Both the position numbers and the translations under genes were made by a program. Source: Treponema_I sp045631425 (GTDB lineage: Bacteria; Spirochaetota; Spirochaetia; Treponematales; Treponemataceae). Taken from it: a DNA stretch of 64,000 nt. The notes beneath the pieces are model-generated. The model saw only the letters and a program-made list of their open reading frames with translations. It had not been told where the DNA came from and made no database searches. Positions 1 to 7,928 of this stretch are shown in pieces. Each line of letters opens with the position of its first letter. The first letter of the stretch is position 1. The stretch is from positions 1 through 64,000 of the forward strand of contig JAZQUR010000084.1 of assembly GCA_045631425.1 (NCBI GenBank), read 5' to 3'.

Positions 1-103
1 TGTGAAAATTTCTTGGATCTGTAAAACCATCTGGAGTCTCAACCCAGATTCCTTGTCGATACAATTCAACACATTTCTTTTTGTATTCAAATGAATAGCG
101 CAT
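1..103 (-). CDS. Transposase OrfA N-terminus (partial)
   Basis: The ATG at 103-101 opens a frame running off the window edge. It starts MRYSFEYKKKCVELYRQG and continues with WVETPDGF. This resembles the helix-turn-helix N-terminus of IS3/IS150-type OrfA transposase proteins, which bind the element's inverted repeats. Only 34 residues are visible. The start sits about 40 bases inside the element terminus, as expected for OrfA. Whether a full transposase follows is unknown. Confidence 0.6.
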   Translation of the reverse strand, partial: MRYSFEYKKKCVELYRQGIWVETPDGFTDPRNFH

Positions 104-143
104 AAAAATACCCCTTTTACTTTTGTCCAGTAAAAGGGGTACA
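1..143 (-). mobile_element. Left end of an IS3-like insertion sequence
   Basis: Read on the minus strand, the element begins TGTACCCCTTTTACTGGACA at 143, a TG-starting terminus typical of IS3-type ends. A subterminal hairpin follows, pairing 110-120 with 131-140, and then the start of a transposase OrfA reading frame. The rest of the element lies outside the window, so the second end, target duplication and intactness cannot be judged. Family assignment rests on the OrfA N-terminus and the terminus shape. Confidence 0.65.
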
Positions 144-159
144 TATCATTCTAGGAAGT

Positions 160-361
160 GCTTTTTTTTGTTTAAAAGCTCTTGGACTTATTGGTTATTT
201 TACTTTAGCAACCGCACAAGTAACTCATCGAGAAATACCTAATGATTACAAAAGAAACTTCAAAATCCCTTTATGAGCATTATGGTTTCATAAAATTTAA
301 TGATGAAGATTTAACATACTTTATCTTAGTTGATACTGTACGAAACGCAACCCAAGTATAA
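160..361 (+). pseudogene. Decayed GNAT-family acetyltransferase
   Basis: Two frames carry pieces of one GNAT acetyltransferase of the kind found in TacT-like toxin modules. Frame one (160-277) reads KALGLIGYFTLATAQV and THREIPNDYKRNFKIP and then stops. Frame two (242-361) reads ETSKSLYEHYGFIKFNDEDL and ends with its own TAA at 359-361. The central acetyl-CoA-binding part expected between these motifs is missing, and the 5' end is lost 16 bp from the insertion sequence end. This is most simply a deletion plus frameshift next to the IS. No product is expected. Confidence 0.6.
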
Positions 362-393
362 ATATTAACGACTTTCAGTTTGCTTAACGGGGA

Positions 394-422
394 TTGACAG
401 TTTTTCATTGCTTAGTTTTAAT
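394..422 (+). promoter_or_regulatory. Promoter of the histidine kinase operon
   Basis: TTGACA (394-399), a 17-bp spacer and TTTAAT (417-422) match a sigma70-type promoter. The -10 ends 9 bases before the ATG at 432 and no Shine-Dalgarno is visible, so the transcript would have a leader of only two or three bases. Confidence 0.55.
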
Positions 423-431
423 AAATGATAC

Positions 432-2042
432 ATGAAGAAATTACGTATTCCTATAAGTATTCAGATTTCAATTTTCTTAATTTTAGTAGCTTTTATACCT
501 GTTGCAGTTATGATGGCATTGAACACTTACGAAAAGCAACTTCTTTCAATGTTAGAAAATTCAAATGTACAACAAGCACGACTTGTCTCTGCTGCTTTAG
601 AAAGTTATTCCGTTTTGAAGGGAACAGAAATTACAGAGGAAGCAGCAACTCTGCTTCTTAAAAATATGGATGGTAATTTTGACAGCCGAATTCGTATCCT
701 TGATAAAAATGGTCTGCTTTTAGCAGATTCAGCTACATTGGAGAATAGTCAAATCGTAAAGCCTCTTCCAAACAAATCTACAGACATTTCTTCTTCTGCA
801 GAACAATCTGTTATTTATAAACTTTTCTCTTTTCCAATAAGAATTTATCGTAAGTTTTTTAGACCCCCTGTAAGAAATCTTTATGACACAGCTGATTATT
901 ACAGCCATAAAACAGTTTATGACGGAGAAGAAGTATTAGAAGCTCTTAAAAAAAGATATGGAGCAATTACACGTATTTCTTCTGGAAATCAAGTTAGCGT
1001 TACTTTATATTCAGCCTTGCCTATTCTTTCAGAGAATCAAGAAGTTTATGGTGTTGTTCTTGTAAATCGTTCTACATATCGTATTTTGCAGAACTTGTAT
1101 GAACTTCGTTTAGATTTGGCAAAGATATTTTTAAAAAGTCTTATTGTTGTTGCCTTAATCACTTTATTTCTTTTTTTAAGAATTAGTATTCCGTTAAAAA
1201 AACTTTCCAGACAAACTGTTCAATGTGCAGACAAAAAAGGACGTGTTCTTTTTACCAGTTTTGTTGGAAAAAATCGTAATGATGAGATTGGAGAATTAAG
1301 TCGTTCGTTTAGCGCTTTAATTGAAAAATTGAATAAGAAGATTAATTTTTGTCAGGCTTTTTCTTCTGATATTTCCCATGAATTTAAAAATCCATTAACA
1401 GCTATTCGTTCTTCTGCAGAACTTTTAGAAAATCCAGAAATTCCTACTGCAGATAGAGAAGAACTTTCTAAAGCCATTGTAGAAGAAGTAGATCAATTAC
1501 AAAGTTTGCTTACTGGTGTAAGAAATATCTCCAGAATTGATGCCGGACAAGATTTAGAAGAAACAAAAGAACTTCCTGTAAATCTTTATATTTCAAATAT
1601 TGTAGAACAATTTCAAAAGAAATATGATTATGTTACAATACAAACACAACTTTCTAAAAAAGAAATTTTGCTTTCAATTCCAGAAAATTATCTTTATAGA
1701 ATTTGCGACAACCTAATTGTAAATGCCGTAAGTTTTGGAAATAAGATTCTTGTTTCAACTGATTTTATTAAATCCCATAATCAAAAAAAATCAGATATAT
1801 TCGTTTTAACTGTAGAAGATGACGGCCCAGGAATAAGGGAAGGTTCTACAGAAAAAATATTTGAACGCTTTTATTCTGAACGCCTAGAAACTGAAAATAC
1901 CTCTGCGCAAGATAAAACCCATACAGGTTTGGGGCTTTCAATCGTAAAAGCCATTGTAGATTCTTTAGAAGGTGAAATTGCTGTATCAAAAAGTTCTAAT
2001 CTTGGAGGAGCTTTGTTTAAGCTAAGTATCCCTTTGAACTGA
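432..2042 (+). CDS. Sensor histidine kinase of the CreD operon
   Basis: A 536-residue inner-membrane kinase. An N-terminal membrane segment (about 10-30) is followed by an extracytoplasmic sensor region and a second membrane segment (about 235-255). A HAMP region follows, then HisKA with the phospho-accepting histidine in SHEFKNPLTAIRSS (His316) and a HATPase domain with DDGPGI and GLGLSIVK. The N-terminus resembles the stimulus-sensing region of ChvG-type kinases. The order kinase, creD, response regulator indicates it phosphorylates the regulator at 3463 and controls envelope functions. ATG at 432 is preferred because the hydrophobic N-terminus begins there; no Shine-Dalgarno precedes it. 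Exact family (CreC-like or ChvG-like) is uncertain. Confidence 0.85.
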   Translation: MKKLRIPISIQISIFLILVAFIPVAVMMALNTYEKQLLSMLENSNVQQARLVSAALESYSVLKGTEITEEAATLLLKNMDGNFDSRIRILDKNGLLLADSATLENSQIVKPLPNKSTDISSSAEQSVIYKLFSFPIRIYRKFFRPPVRNLYDTADYYSHKTVYDGEEVLEALKKRYGAITRISSGNQVSVTLYSALPILSENQEVYGVVLVNRSTYRILQNLYELRLDLAKIFLKSLIVVALITLFLFLRISIPLKKLSRQTVQCADKKGRVLFTSFVGKNRNDEIGELSRSFSALIEKLNKKINFCQAFSSDISHEFKNPLTAIRSSAELLENPEIPTADREELSKAIVEEVDQLQSLLTGVRNISRIDAGQDLEETKELPVNLYISNIVEQFQKKYDYVTIQTQLSKKEILLSIPENYLYRICDNLIVNAVSFGNKILVSTDFIKSHNQKKSDIFVLTVEDDGPGIREGSTEKIFERFYSERLETENTSAQDKTHTGLGLSIVKAIVDSLEGEIAVSKSSNLGGALFKLSIPLN

Positions 2043-2170
2043 ATTAAATAACACATAAAAGACTTATCTTTGACATAATTTTGCCACATTTCTTAGTTAA
2101 ACTTTTCGTATCAAACATCTTCGACTTTCGTATAACACGACTGCCGTTAGAATATAAAAGGAGTTTAACT

Positions 2171-3463
2171 ATGAAAAACAAATTAGGAGCACCCGGAAAG
2201 GTTATTTTTATTGGATTGGTAATTTGTATTTTACTTATTGCAAAATTATGTATTAGTGGCAAATTATCTGACAGAGAAAAAGCAAAAGACCATGCAGTTT
2301 ATCAAATTTCAGAAGCCGCAGGAGATATTTTTTCCCTAAATGAAATTTATGTAACAATCCCTTACACCTACACTAATTCTTACAAAAATGACAAAGGTGA
2401 ATTAGTGCAAGAAAAACTTGAAGGCTCAAAAACATTTTCCGCATCATCTATAAACTATGATGGGACACTAAATACACAAATGCGAACAATCGGTATTTAT
2501 TCTGCACCGATTTATACAGGAAAAATAAAAATAGACTGTATTTTTGACATTGATATTCCAGAAAATAAAGATGGCTATATATATTACCCAGATAAAGCAA
2601 GTGCAAAAATTGCAATAAAAGAAAAATCGATTATGAACCAGCCCGTATTTATTTTAAATGACCTTCAAAAAGATGTTTTTTTTGATTCAGAACTTACAAG
2701 CGTATTTTTATGCAAAGAAGGAAAAAATACTTTTTCAACAACACTTGAAATTAGAGGTGCAAGAAAATTTAAAGTTAAGCTTACAAGTTCCCAAGCAAAC
2801 TTAAAAATTAATTCAGACTGGCCAAGTCCTGGTTTCAGTAGTTTTGACTATTTACCAGATGTTCACAATATTACAAATGAAGGCTTTACAGCCTCTTGGA
2901 ATTTGCCTTTTAATTCAACAAAACAAGTAAATTATATTGGATTTGATTATATTCAGCCTGTTGATATTTATACGATGTTACACCGCGCAATTGATTACAG
3001 TTTTCTATTTATCATCGTTCCATTTATAGTGTTATTCTTGTTCGATGTTTTTTTACGCACAAATTTTCATCCATTGCATTACTTACTAAGTGGTGCTGCA
3101 AGTGTAATTTTCTTTTTGATGTTACTTTCTTTATCTGAACATATCCCTTTTGGCTTAGCCTATATTATTTCTGCCATTGGAAGTGGACTCTTAGTGTCAT
3201 TATATGTTGCTTCCGTTACGGAAAAATTCTCTTTAGGCTGTTCAATGAGTGGAATCTTCGCATTGTTGTACGGATATTTATATTTCTCATTAAAATCAGA
3301 AGATTATGCTTTGTTGATTGGTTCAATTTTTGCATTTGTAATTTTAGCTGCAATTATGTTTTTAACACGAAAAGTAGATTGGAATAGTTTTGGAGGTACA
3401 AATACCAATAATGTAGTTGATTCAACCTTGTCAGCTGCGCCTAAATCTGATTTAATAAAATAA
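2171..3463 (+). CDS. creD: CreD family inner-membrane protein
   Basis: A protein of 430 residues with an N-terminal membrane anchor, a large extracytoplasmic domain and five or six closely packed C-terminal membrane helices. The C-terminal half carries CreD hallmarks: HPLHYLLSG, LSLSEHIPFGLAYIIS, LLYGYLYFSLKSEDYALLIG, then a helix ending LTRKVDW. In enteric bacteria CreD is induced by the CreBC system and affects envelope integrity and beta-lactam or colicin tolerance; its biochemical activity is not known. The start is set at 2171, where AAAGGAG lies 7 bases upstream; an in-frame codon at 2081 lacks such a site. Its stop overlaps the next start by one base, so it is translationally coupled to the regulator. 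Confidence 0.9.
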   Translation: MKNKLGAPGKVIFIGLVICILLIAKLCISGKLSDREKAKDHAVYQISEAAGDIFSLNEIYVTIPYTYTNSYKNDKGELVQEKLEGSKTFSASSINYDGTLNTQMRTIGIYSAPIYTGKIKIDCIFDIDIPENKDGYIYYPDKASAKIAIKEKSIMNQPVFILNDLQKDVFFDSELTSVFLCKEGKNTFSTTLEIRGARKFKVKLTSSQANLKINSDWPSPGFSSFDYLPDVHNITNEGFTASWNLPFNSTKQVNYIGFDYIQPVDIYTMLHRAIDYSFLFIIVPFIVLFLFDVFLRTNFHPLHYLLSGAASVIFFLMLLSLSEHIPFGLAYIISAIGSGLLVSLYVASVTEKFSLGCSMSGIFALLYGYLYFSLKSEDYALLIGSIFAFVILAAIMFLTRKVDWNSFGGTNTNNVVDSTLSAAPKSDLIK

Positions 3464-4167
3464 TGAAAATCGCTTTAGTTGATGATGAAAAAAATGTCCG
3501 CATGGCAATAAAAACCGCACTCAAGCAAGAAGGCTTTGACATAGTTGAATTTGCCAACGGACAAGAGGCTTTTAATAATACAGACAATGAATCTTTGCCC
3601 GATTTATACGTCTTGGATATAATGATGCCTATAATGGATGGTATAACTCTTTTACGAAAAATACGTGAAAAAGGCATAACTACTCCTGTTATGTTTCTTA
3701 CCAGTAAAGATGAAGAATTCGATAAAGTTCTTGGGTTGGAACTTGGAGCAGATGATTATCTTTGTAAGCCTTTTTCTATTCGTGAACTTATAGCAAGAAT
3801 TCATGTAATTTTAAGACGTTACAAAATTACATCACAGCAGGTATCTTCCGTTTCTAAAATTATTGAAGTAGGTCCGATAAAACTGAATGAATTAAGTTAT
3901 TCAGTAACTTTAGACGAAAGACCTCTAAATTTAACTGTTACTGAATTCCGTATTTTACAGGCATTTATTAAACATCCAGAGGAAGTTCTTTCCAGAGATA
4001 AACTTATTGAAACAAGTTATCCAGATGACACTTATCTGAATGATAGAGCTGTTGATTGCCACATAAAGAGATTACGCAAAAAACTTTCTCTGTGCATTGA
4101 AACGCAAGAATGCATTGAAACCGTATATGGGTTGGGATATAGGTTTTCGCTAAATACAAAGCCCTGA
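3463..4167 (+). CDS. OmpR/PhoB-type response regulator
   Basis: A 234-residue two-domain regulator. The receiver domain (about 1-120) has the acidic pair DDE at 7-9, the phospho-acceptor Asp52 in LYVLDIMMPIMDG, and the KPF motif after DDYLC. The C-terminal winged helix (about 135-230) contains LTVTEFRILQAF and VDCHIKRLRKKL, typical of OmpR/PhoB DNA-binding domains. It overlaps creD by one base (TAATG), so it is made from the same operon as the kinase at 432 and is the likely partner. By analogy with CreB or ChvI it would control envelope genes; targets are unknown. No CreB-type direct repeat was recognised in this window. Confidence 0.88.
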   Translation: MKIALVDDEKNVRMAIKTALKQEGFDIVEFANGQEAFNNTDNESLPDLYVLDIMMPIMDGITLLRKIREKGITTPVMFLTSKDEEFDKVLGLELGADDYLCKPFSIRELIARIHVILRRYKITSQQVSSVSKIIEVGPIKLNELSYSVTLDERPLNLTVTEFRILQAFIKHPEEVLSRDKLIETSYPDDTYLNDRAVDCHIKRLRKKLSLCIETQECIETVYGLGYRFSLNTKP

Positions 4168-4271
4168 CATAATGTGTAAAAACCATATTAAAACAGGAAT
4201 TTATCCTTGCAAAATCAAAGACTGAATTTGTGAAAAAGTTTATTTTAGAGTAGATGCCACCTTTCAAAAAA

Positions 4272-4327
4272 AGAGTTGTCCTAAAAGTGATTCAAAAAAC
4301 TTCACCAAAGGACAGCCTTTTTTATTT
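4272..4327 (+). terminator. Rho-independent terminator of the creD operon
   Basis: A two-part stem pairs GTTGTCCT with AGGACAGC and inner GTGA with TCAC, followed by a run of T. The A-rich left flank makes it potentially bidirectional. It closes the kinase, creD and regulator operon. Confidence 0.7.
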
Positions 4328-4363
4328 TAAACCAACTTTGGACTTGAACCAAAGAGACCATAT

Positions 4364-4377
4364 TTCGCACGTGCGAA
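4364..4377. promoter_or_regulatory. Perfect 14-bp palindrome, possible operator
   Basis: TTCGCACGTGCGAA is a perfect palindrome in the 314-bp non-coding stretch 4168-4481, after the terminator and about 105 bases before the ATG at 4482. It looks like a dimeric regulator site. The regulator is not known. The rest of this stretch holds only the terminator and A+T-rich sequence. Confidence 0.35.
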
Positions 4378-4481
4378 CTTTCCATCATCTCATAAAAAAC
4401 ATTGATTATTCCTAATAAAATCATAACCATTTTTTTATCACCATGTTAAAATATCTTCAAATAACACATAAGGAAATATTT

Positions 4482-5264
4482 ATGAGTATACCAAAAAAAA
4501 TCATTTTCATCGGAATAATATTAGCCCTTGTTCTGATTTTAGCAGTTTCACTTATCATCATTTCAAATATTAACTCAAAAGCCATGAATTCTTGCGCCGA
4601 AAACGCACTTACACTTTTGGAAAGCAACTTCAAAGTTACTCAAACAGATTTAGGCACCCAAAGCAAACTAAAATTAAACGCCCTTATGAAGTTCAAAATC
4701 GCACAATACGACATTGAAAACCTTGGGAATCTTTCTATCATGAAGATGAATATGGGCATCATGCAAATGCTCACTTTCGTTATCACTCCATACGAAAAAA
4801 ATCTCCCACTTCTCTCTGCAGACTACATGTACATTTTGGGCACTAGAAAAACCTATTTGGAATTTTACGACTTAGTGGAAAACAAGGATGATAATTACAC
4901 TCTCCTACTTTCAAAACTAAAATCCACCATGGAAAACTTTGCAAATCTTGAGGATATTGAAGCATCTGACGCTTGGTATGACCACCTACTTACAGTCACA
5001 ACTTACAAAACAGGTAAACCAAAAGATGATAAATCTTTCGACGCACTTCTAACTGACAACTTACAAGTATATTCAACTTTTGCAAAATCTTTGCCACAAC
5101 TTGAAGAAAGCAAAAAATCAACTAAAAAAACTATTACAGTTGATTACACCGACGGTCTTATTGAAAAAGGTGGCATTTCCACTGATATTTTCAAAAAATC
5201 CCTCGGAGATGAAAAAACAAAAGAGTTCTTTGACACTATTTTCTTCGGAAGTGCAAATTACTAA
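4482..5264 (+). CDS. Membrane-anchored protein of unknown function
   Basis: A 260-residue protein with one strongly hydrophobic N-terminal segment (about residues 5-27) followed by a soluble domain. The start is placed at 4482 because AAGGAAAT lies just upstream and the membrane segment begins there; an upstream in-frame ATG at 4443 would add 13 residues. I do not recognise the family. Motifs such as LPLLSADYMYILGTRKTYLE and FYDLVE recall ferredoxin-dependent bilin-reductase-like folds, but this is only an impression. It stands alone between a terminator upstream and a bidirectional terminator downstream. Confidence 0.75.
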   Translation: MSIPKKIIFIGIILALVLILAVSLIIISNINSKAMNSCAENALTLLESNFKVTQTDLGTQSKLKLNALMKFKIAQYDIENLGNLSIMKMNMGIMQMLTFVITPYEKNLPLLSADYMYILGTRKTYLEFYDLVENKDDNYTLLLSKLKSTMENFANLEDIEASDAWYDHLLTVTTYKTGKPKDDKSFDALLTDNLQVYSTFAKSLPQLEESKKSTKKTITVDYTDGLIEKGGISTDIFKKSLGDEKTKEFFDTIFFGSANY

Positions 5265-5278
5265 ATTTCATTAAGGCA

Positions 5279-5322
5279 CAAAAAAAGCGAAAGTCTTTAG
5301 AATGAGACTTTCGCTTTTTTTT
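5279..5322. terminator. Bidirectional terminator
   Basis: A perfect stem AAAAAGCGAAAGTCT with AGACTTTCGCTTTTT around an 8-base loop, with T-runs on both strands. It separates the plus-strand gene ending at 5264 from the minus-strand proline symporter gene ending at 5369. Confidence 0.85.
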
Positions 5323-5368
5323 CAAAATTATTTTCTTATCAATTTGATATTAGAATTGATGATAAAAA

Positions 5369-6889
5369 TTAGTCTTCCATTGCTTTGAATTTTTCAAATT
5401 CAGCTATCATTTCTGGGTCTTTGTTTTTATCAAGCAAACTAACCACAACTGCTAAAACTAAACCTATAATAAAAGCAGGCAATAGTTCATAAACAGCAAA
5501 AATTGGAGCAACGGTTTCTGGAATAAGATTCCATACAACAACTGTAACACCGCCACCAATCAAACCAGCGATTGCACCTTTTGCTGTAGCTCCCTTCCAG
5601 AAAAGAGCCAATAAAATAAGTGGTCCAAAAGTTGCACCAAATCCAGCCCAAGCGTAACTAACAAGTCCAAAAATTGAACTATTTTCATCTAAAGAAAGAA
5701 CAAAAGCTACAGCTGCAATAATAAATACTGCAATTCGGCTAATACTTAAAACTTCTTTTACAGAAGCATCTTTTTTTATTAATCCCTTGAAAATGTCTTG
5801 GCTAAATGCTGAAGATGCAACCAAAAGTTGAGAGTCTGCTGTACTCATTGCGGCAGCTAAAATTGCACACAAGAAAATTCCACCGATAAATGCTGGGAAC
5901 ATTTTTTGGATTGTAGCACTAAAAACTGTTTCTGCTGCTGATGGTGAAAGGATTTCTGGCAAATAAACTGTTCCCAAAGAACCTACAATCAAAGTTCCGA
6001 TAAAAGCAATTACAACCCAAATAGTTGCAATTCTTCTTGAAAGAGCAACTTCATTGTTTGAACGAATTCCCATGAAGCGAATTAAAATGTGTGGCATTCC
6101 AAAATATCCCAAGCCCCAAGCAAGTGCTGAAATAATTTGCACAATTCCATAATTTTGGTTTGCTAGGAATTTGCTTTGCATTGCTTCACCAAAATCTCCA
6201 GAAATTGCTCTTTGACTAAAAGCAGCCACACTTTCCATTGCATTTCCAGGTCCACCAAGAACGAAAAGCATAACAATTGCGGCAACAATACAAGCCACAA
6301 ACATCAATGCTCCTTGAATAAAGTCTGTTGCACAAACAGCCAAATATCCACCTAAAACAGTGTAAAGCAAAATTACGATTGTTCCTAAAACTAGCCCAAC
6401 ATGATATGGCAACCCGAAAACACTGTTGAAAAGTTTTGCACAAGCAACAAATCCACTTGCTGTATAAATTGTAAAGAATACAATAATAAAAATAACTGAA
6501 ACAGTTGATAAAACCTTTGACTTATCTTTAAAACGATTTGTCAAAAATTCTGGAATTGTGATTGAATCACCGAATGCGATTGTACATTTGCGTAAAGGTT
6601 TTGCAACGATCAACCAGTTTAGATAAGTTCCGATTACAAGTCCCAACGCTGTCCAAAATGCTTCTTTCATTCCACCAAGATATGCAAGTCCTGGTAACCC
6701 CATTAAAAGCCATCCAGACATATCAGAAGCTTCTGCACTAAGAGCTGTCATCCAAGGACCAACTTTACGTCCACCTAGGAAAAAATCACTTGAAGAATTG
6801 TTCTTTTTTGCATACATAACGCCAATCATAATCATAAAACTCAAATAGATTACGAATGCTAAAATATGCGAAATCATTGTAGAATCCAC
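5369..6889 (-). CDS. putP: Sodium/proline symporter
   Basis: A 506-residue sodium:solute symporter (SSF) family protein with about 13 membrane helices. PutP-type signatures include FFLGGRKVGPWMTALSAEAS, DMSGWLLMGLPG, VLGGYLAVCATDFIQGALM and LAAAMSTADSQLLVASSAFS. It imports proline with sodium for nutrition or osmotic balance. The first codon is GTG at 6889, eight bases after a strong GGAGG. It is monocistronic, with a bidirectional terminator downstream and nested inverted repeats in the promoter region. A related SSF substrate cannot be excluded, but resemblance to PutP is strong along the full length. Confidence 0.9.
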   Translation of the reverse strand: MDSTMISHILAFVIYLSFMIMIGVMYAKKNNSSSDFFLGGRKVGPWMTALSAEASDMSGWLLMGLPGLAYLGGMKEAFWTALGLVIGTYLNWLIVAKPLRKCTIAFGDSITIPEFLTNRFKDKSKVLSTVSVIFIIVFFTIYTASGFVACAKLFNSVFGLPYHVGLVLGTIVILLYTVLGGYLAVCATDFIQGALMFVACIVAAIVMLFVLGGPGNAMESVAAFSQRAISGDFGEAMQSKFLANQNYGIVQIISALAWGLGYFGMPHILIRFMGIRSNNEVALSRRIATIWVVIAFIGTLIVGSLGTVYLPEILSPSAAETVFSATIQKMFPAFIGGIFLCAILAAAMSTADSQLLVASSAFSQDIFKGLIKKDASVKEVLSISRIAVFIIAAVAFVLSLDENSSIFGLVSYAWAGFGATFGPLILLALFWKGATAKGAIAGLIGGGVTVVVWNLIPETVAPIFAVYELLPAFIIGLVLAVVVSLLDKNKDPEMIAEFEKFKAMED

Positions 6890-6911
6890 TTTTTACTCCT
6901 CCATACTTGAA

Positions 6912-6945
6912 ATACGTAAGTTGATTTTAACACGTTAAAACGTAT
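6912..6945 (-). promoter_or_regulatory. Nested inverted repeats in the putP promoter region
   Basis: TTTTAACACGTTAAAA (6925-6940) is a near-perfect palindrome nested inside the pair ATACGT (6912-6917) and ACGTAT (6940-6945). On the minus strand TAAAAT inside it can serve as a -10 with TTGTTT 18 bp upstream. A regulator bound here would block putP transcription. Confidence 0.4.
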
Positions 6946-6955
6946 CTAAACAAGT

Positions 6956-7140
6956 GGGGGAATTTTTCCCCAATACTTTGGGAGGAGTCAGCTTTGAAAA
7001 GCTGGTAAACTTTAAGGGGAAGGGGACCTCCTTTTTTTCGAGTCATTAGCAAATTGCTGCGAGTCTCGCAATTTGTCCTTAAACCCCAACCCCTCCTCGA
7101 AAACGACCAAAGGGAGAACCCTTTGGAAACCCCGTATTAT
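6956..7140. repeat. G+C-richer non-coding hairpin element
   Basis: The 422-bp stretch 6890-7311 has no gene. This part is richer in G/C than its surroundings and contains successive hairpins: GGGG with CCCC (6956-6973), CAGCTTT with AAAGCTG (6990-7005), CAAATTGC with GCAATTTG (about 7051-7076), and CCAAAGGG with CCCTTTGG (about 7110-7130). It looks like a dispersed non-coding repeat or MITE-like remnant rather than coding sequence. A second copy was not found in the window. The remainder to 7240 is A+T-rich with nothing recognised. Confidence 0.4.
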
Positions 7141-7248
7141 ATTTTCACATCATCAAATATTCCCTTGTTCTTGGACGAAAATAAGAATATAGTTCTACAC
7201 ATCTTTATAATTCAAGATTTTCTACTGTTAGTATACAATACCAGACAC

Positions 7249-7283
7249 AAAAAAAAGCGAGCTACCAAAAAAGGCACTCGCTT
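7249..7283 (-). terminator. Terminator of the glycogen-binding domain gene
   Basis: On the minus strand GCGAG pairs with CTCGC around a partly paired loop (CC with GG), followed by eight T. It lies 29 bases after the stop of the gene at 7312. Confidence 0.7.
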
Positions 7284-7311
7284 CTCTACGAAAAATAAAC
7301 TATCAATAAAA

Positions 7312-7620
7312 CTAAACAATAACAACAGAGTTATCTGTGTAAGAAAATGGAGCTGGTACATATTTGTCAGCTGCCCAATCATTTTCCCATCTTTTTCCAT
7401 CTAGTAGATATCTAAATTGGTATTCTTTTCCAGCTTCAAGTGTTAATTTTACTTTGAATGTTCCATTTTTTAGTTTTTTCATTGGTGTATCAATGCTAGA
7501 CCAGCTATTGAAATCACCTGCTAACCAAACTTGTTCTGCACCGTTTGCAGCTTCTGGAGATAATTCAAAAGTTACAGCACATTTTTTTTGATCTTTTGTA
7601 TAAGTTTTGTATAAAGCCAT
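7312..7620 (-). CDS. Stand-alone CBM48 / isoamylase early-set domain protein
   Basis: A 102-residue protein made almost entirely of one glycogen-binding immunoglobulin-like domain (CBM48, also called isoamylase N-terminal or early-set domain). Motifs are VWLAGDFNSWS near residue 31, PMKKLKNGTFKVKLTLEAG, and YQFRYLLDGKRWENDWAAD. In larger proteins this domain docks glycogen-branching enzymes or AMPK beta onto alpha-glucan. Here no catalytic domain is attached, so a glycogen-targeting or regulatory role is inferred. The ATG at 7620 has GGGAGAAG upstream. It is transcribed alone and divergently from metK. Confidence 0.8.
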   Translation of the reverse strand: MALYKTYTKDQKKCAVTFELSPEAANGAEQVWLAGDFNSWSSIDTPMKKLKNGTFKVKLTLEAGKEYQFRYLLDGKRWENDWAADKYVPAPFSYTDNSVVIV

Positions 7621-7809
7621 TTTACTTCTCCCATAAATCTTAAATAGAATGGTTTTTCTTCTAAATTAATATAACCTAAAAAATAATCTTTGTGTAGGTT
7701 TATTTTCTATTTTCTTTCTTTTTTTTCCTTAAAATACATAAAATTATATATTTTTGGTAAAAAAAGCGTCCCCAATCTTTATATTTTCCTACATTTTCTA
7801 TTGTTTTTA

Positions 7810-7923
7810 TTGCTTACATTTATTTTTTAAGATATATTATCTCCTACATTGTTCCGCCGATTTATCCAAATTGCAGGGCGGATGTTGTTTTGTACAAAGC
7901 AACAAATCTTGCTAAAAAGGAGA
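7810..7923 (+). promoter_or_regulatory. metK promoter and structured leader
   Basis: TTGCTT (7810-7815), 17 bp, TATATT (7833-7838) form a promoter. The leader of about 84 bases has two stems: CCGCC (7854-7858) with GGCGG (7877-7881), and TGTTGTTT (7883-7890) with AAAGCAACA (7896-7904), just before the Shine-Dalgarno AAGGAG. TCTCCT at 7840-7845 could pair with AGGAGA at 7918-7923. No known SAM riboswitch class was recognised. The rest of the 308-bp gap 7621-7928 is A+T-rich spacer shared with the divergent gene. Confidence 0.45.
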
Positions 7924-7928
7924 ACTAG

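Noticed and set aside
2081..2170. Upstream start for creD
   Set aside because: It would add 30 residues without a ribosome site, whereas ATG at 2171 has a strong one and begins the membrane anchor.
4168..4266. Possible gene remnant between the response regulator and its terminator
   Set aside because: A short frame ending TEFVKKFILE looks protein-like but is too short and has no recognisable relatives.
7054..7404. Plus-strand frame of 116 codons
   Set aside because: It runs through the hairpin-rich element, a terminator and the end of the antisense CBM48 gene, and shows no protein-like pattern.
7839..7928. S-box (SAM-I) riboswitch before metK
   Set aside because: The conserved S-box start and junction sequences are absent; only two simple stems are present.
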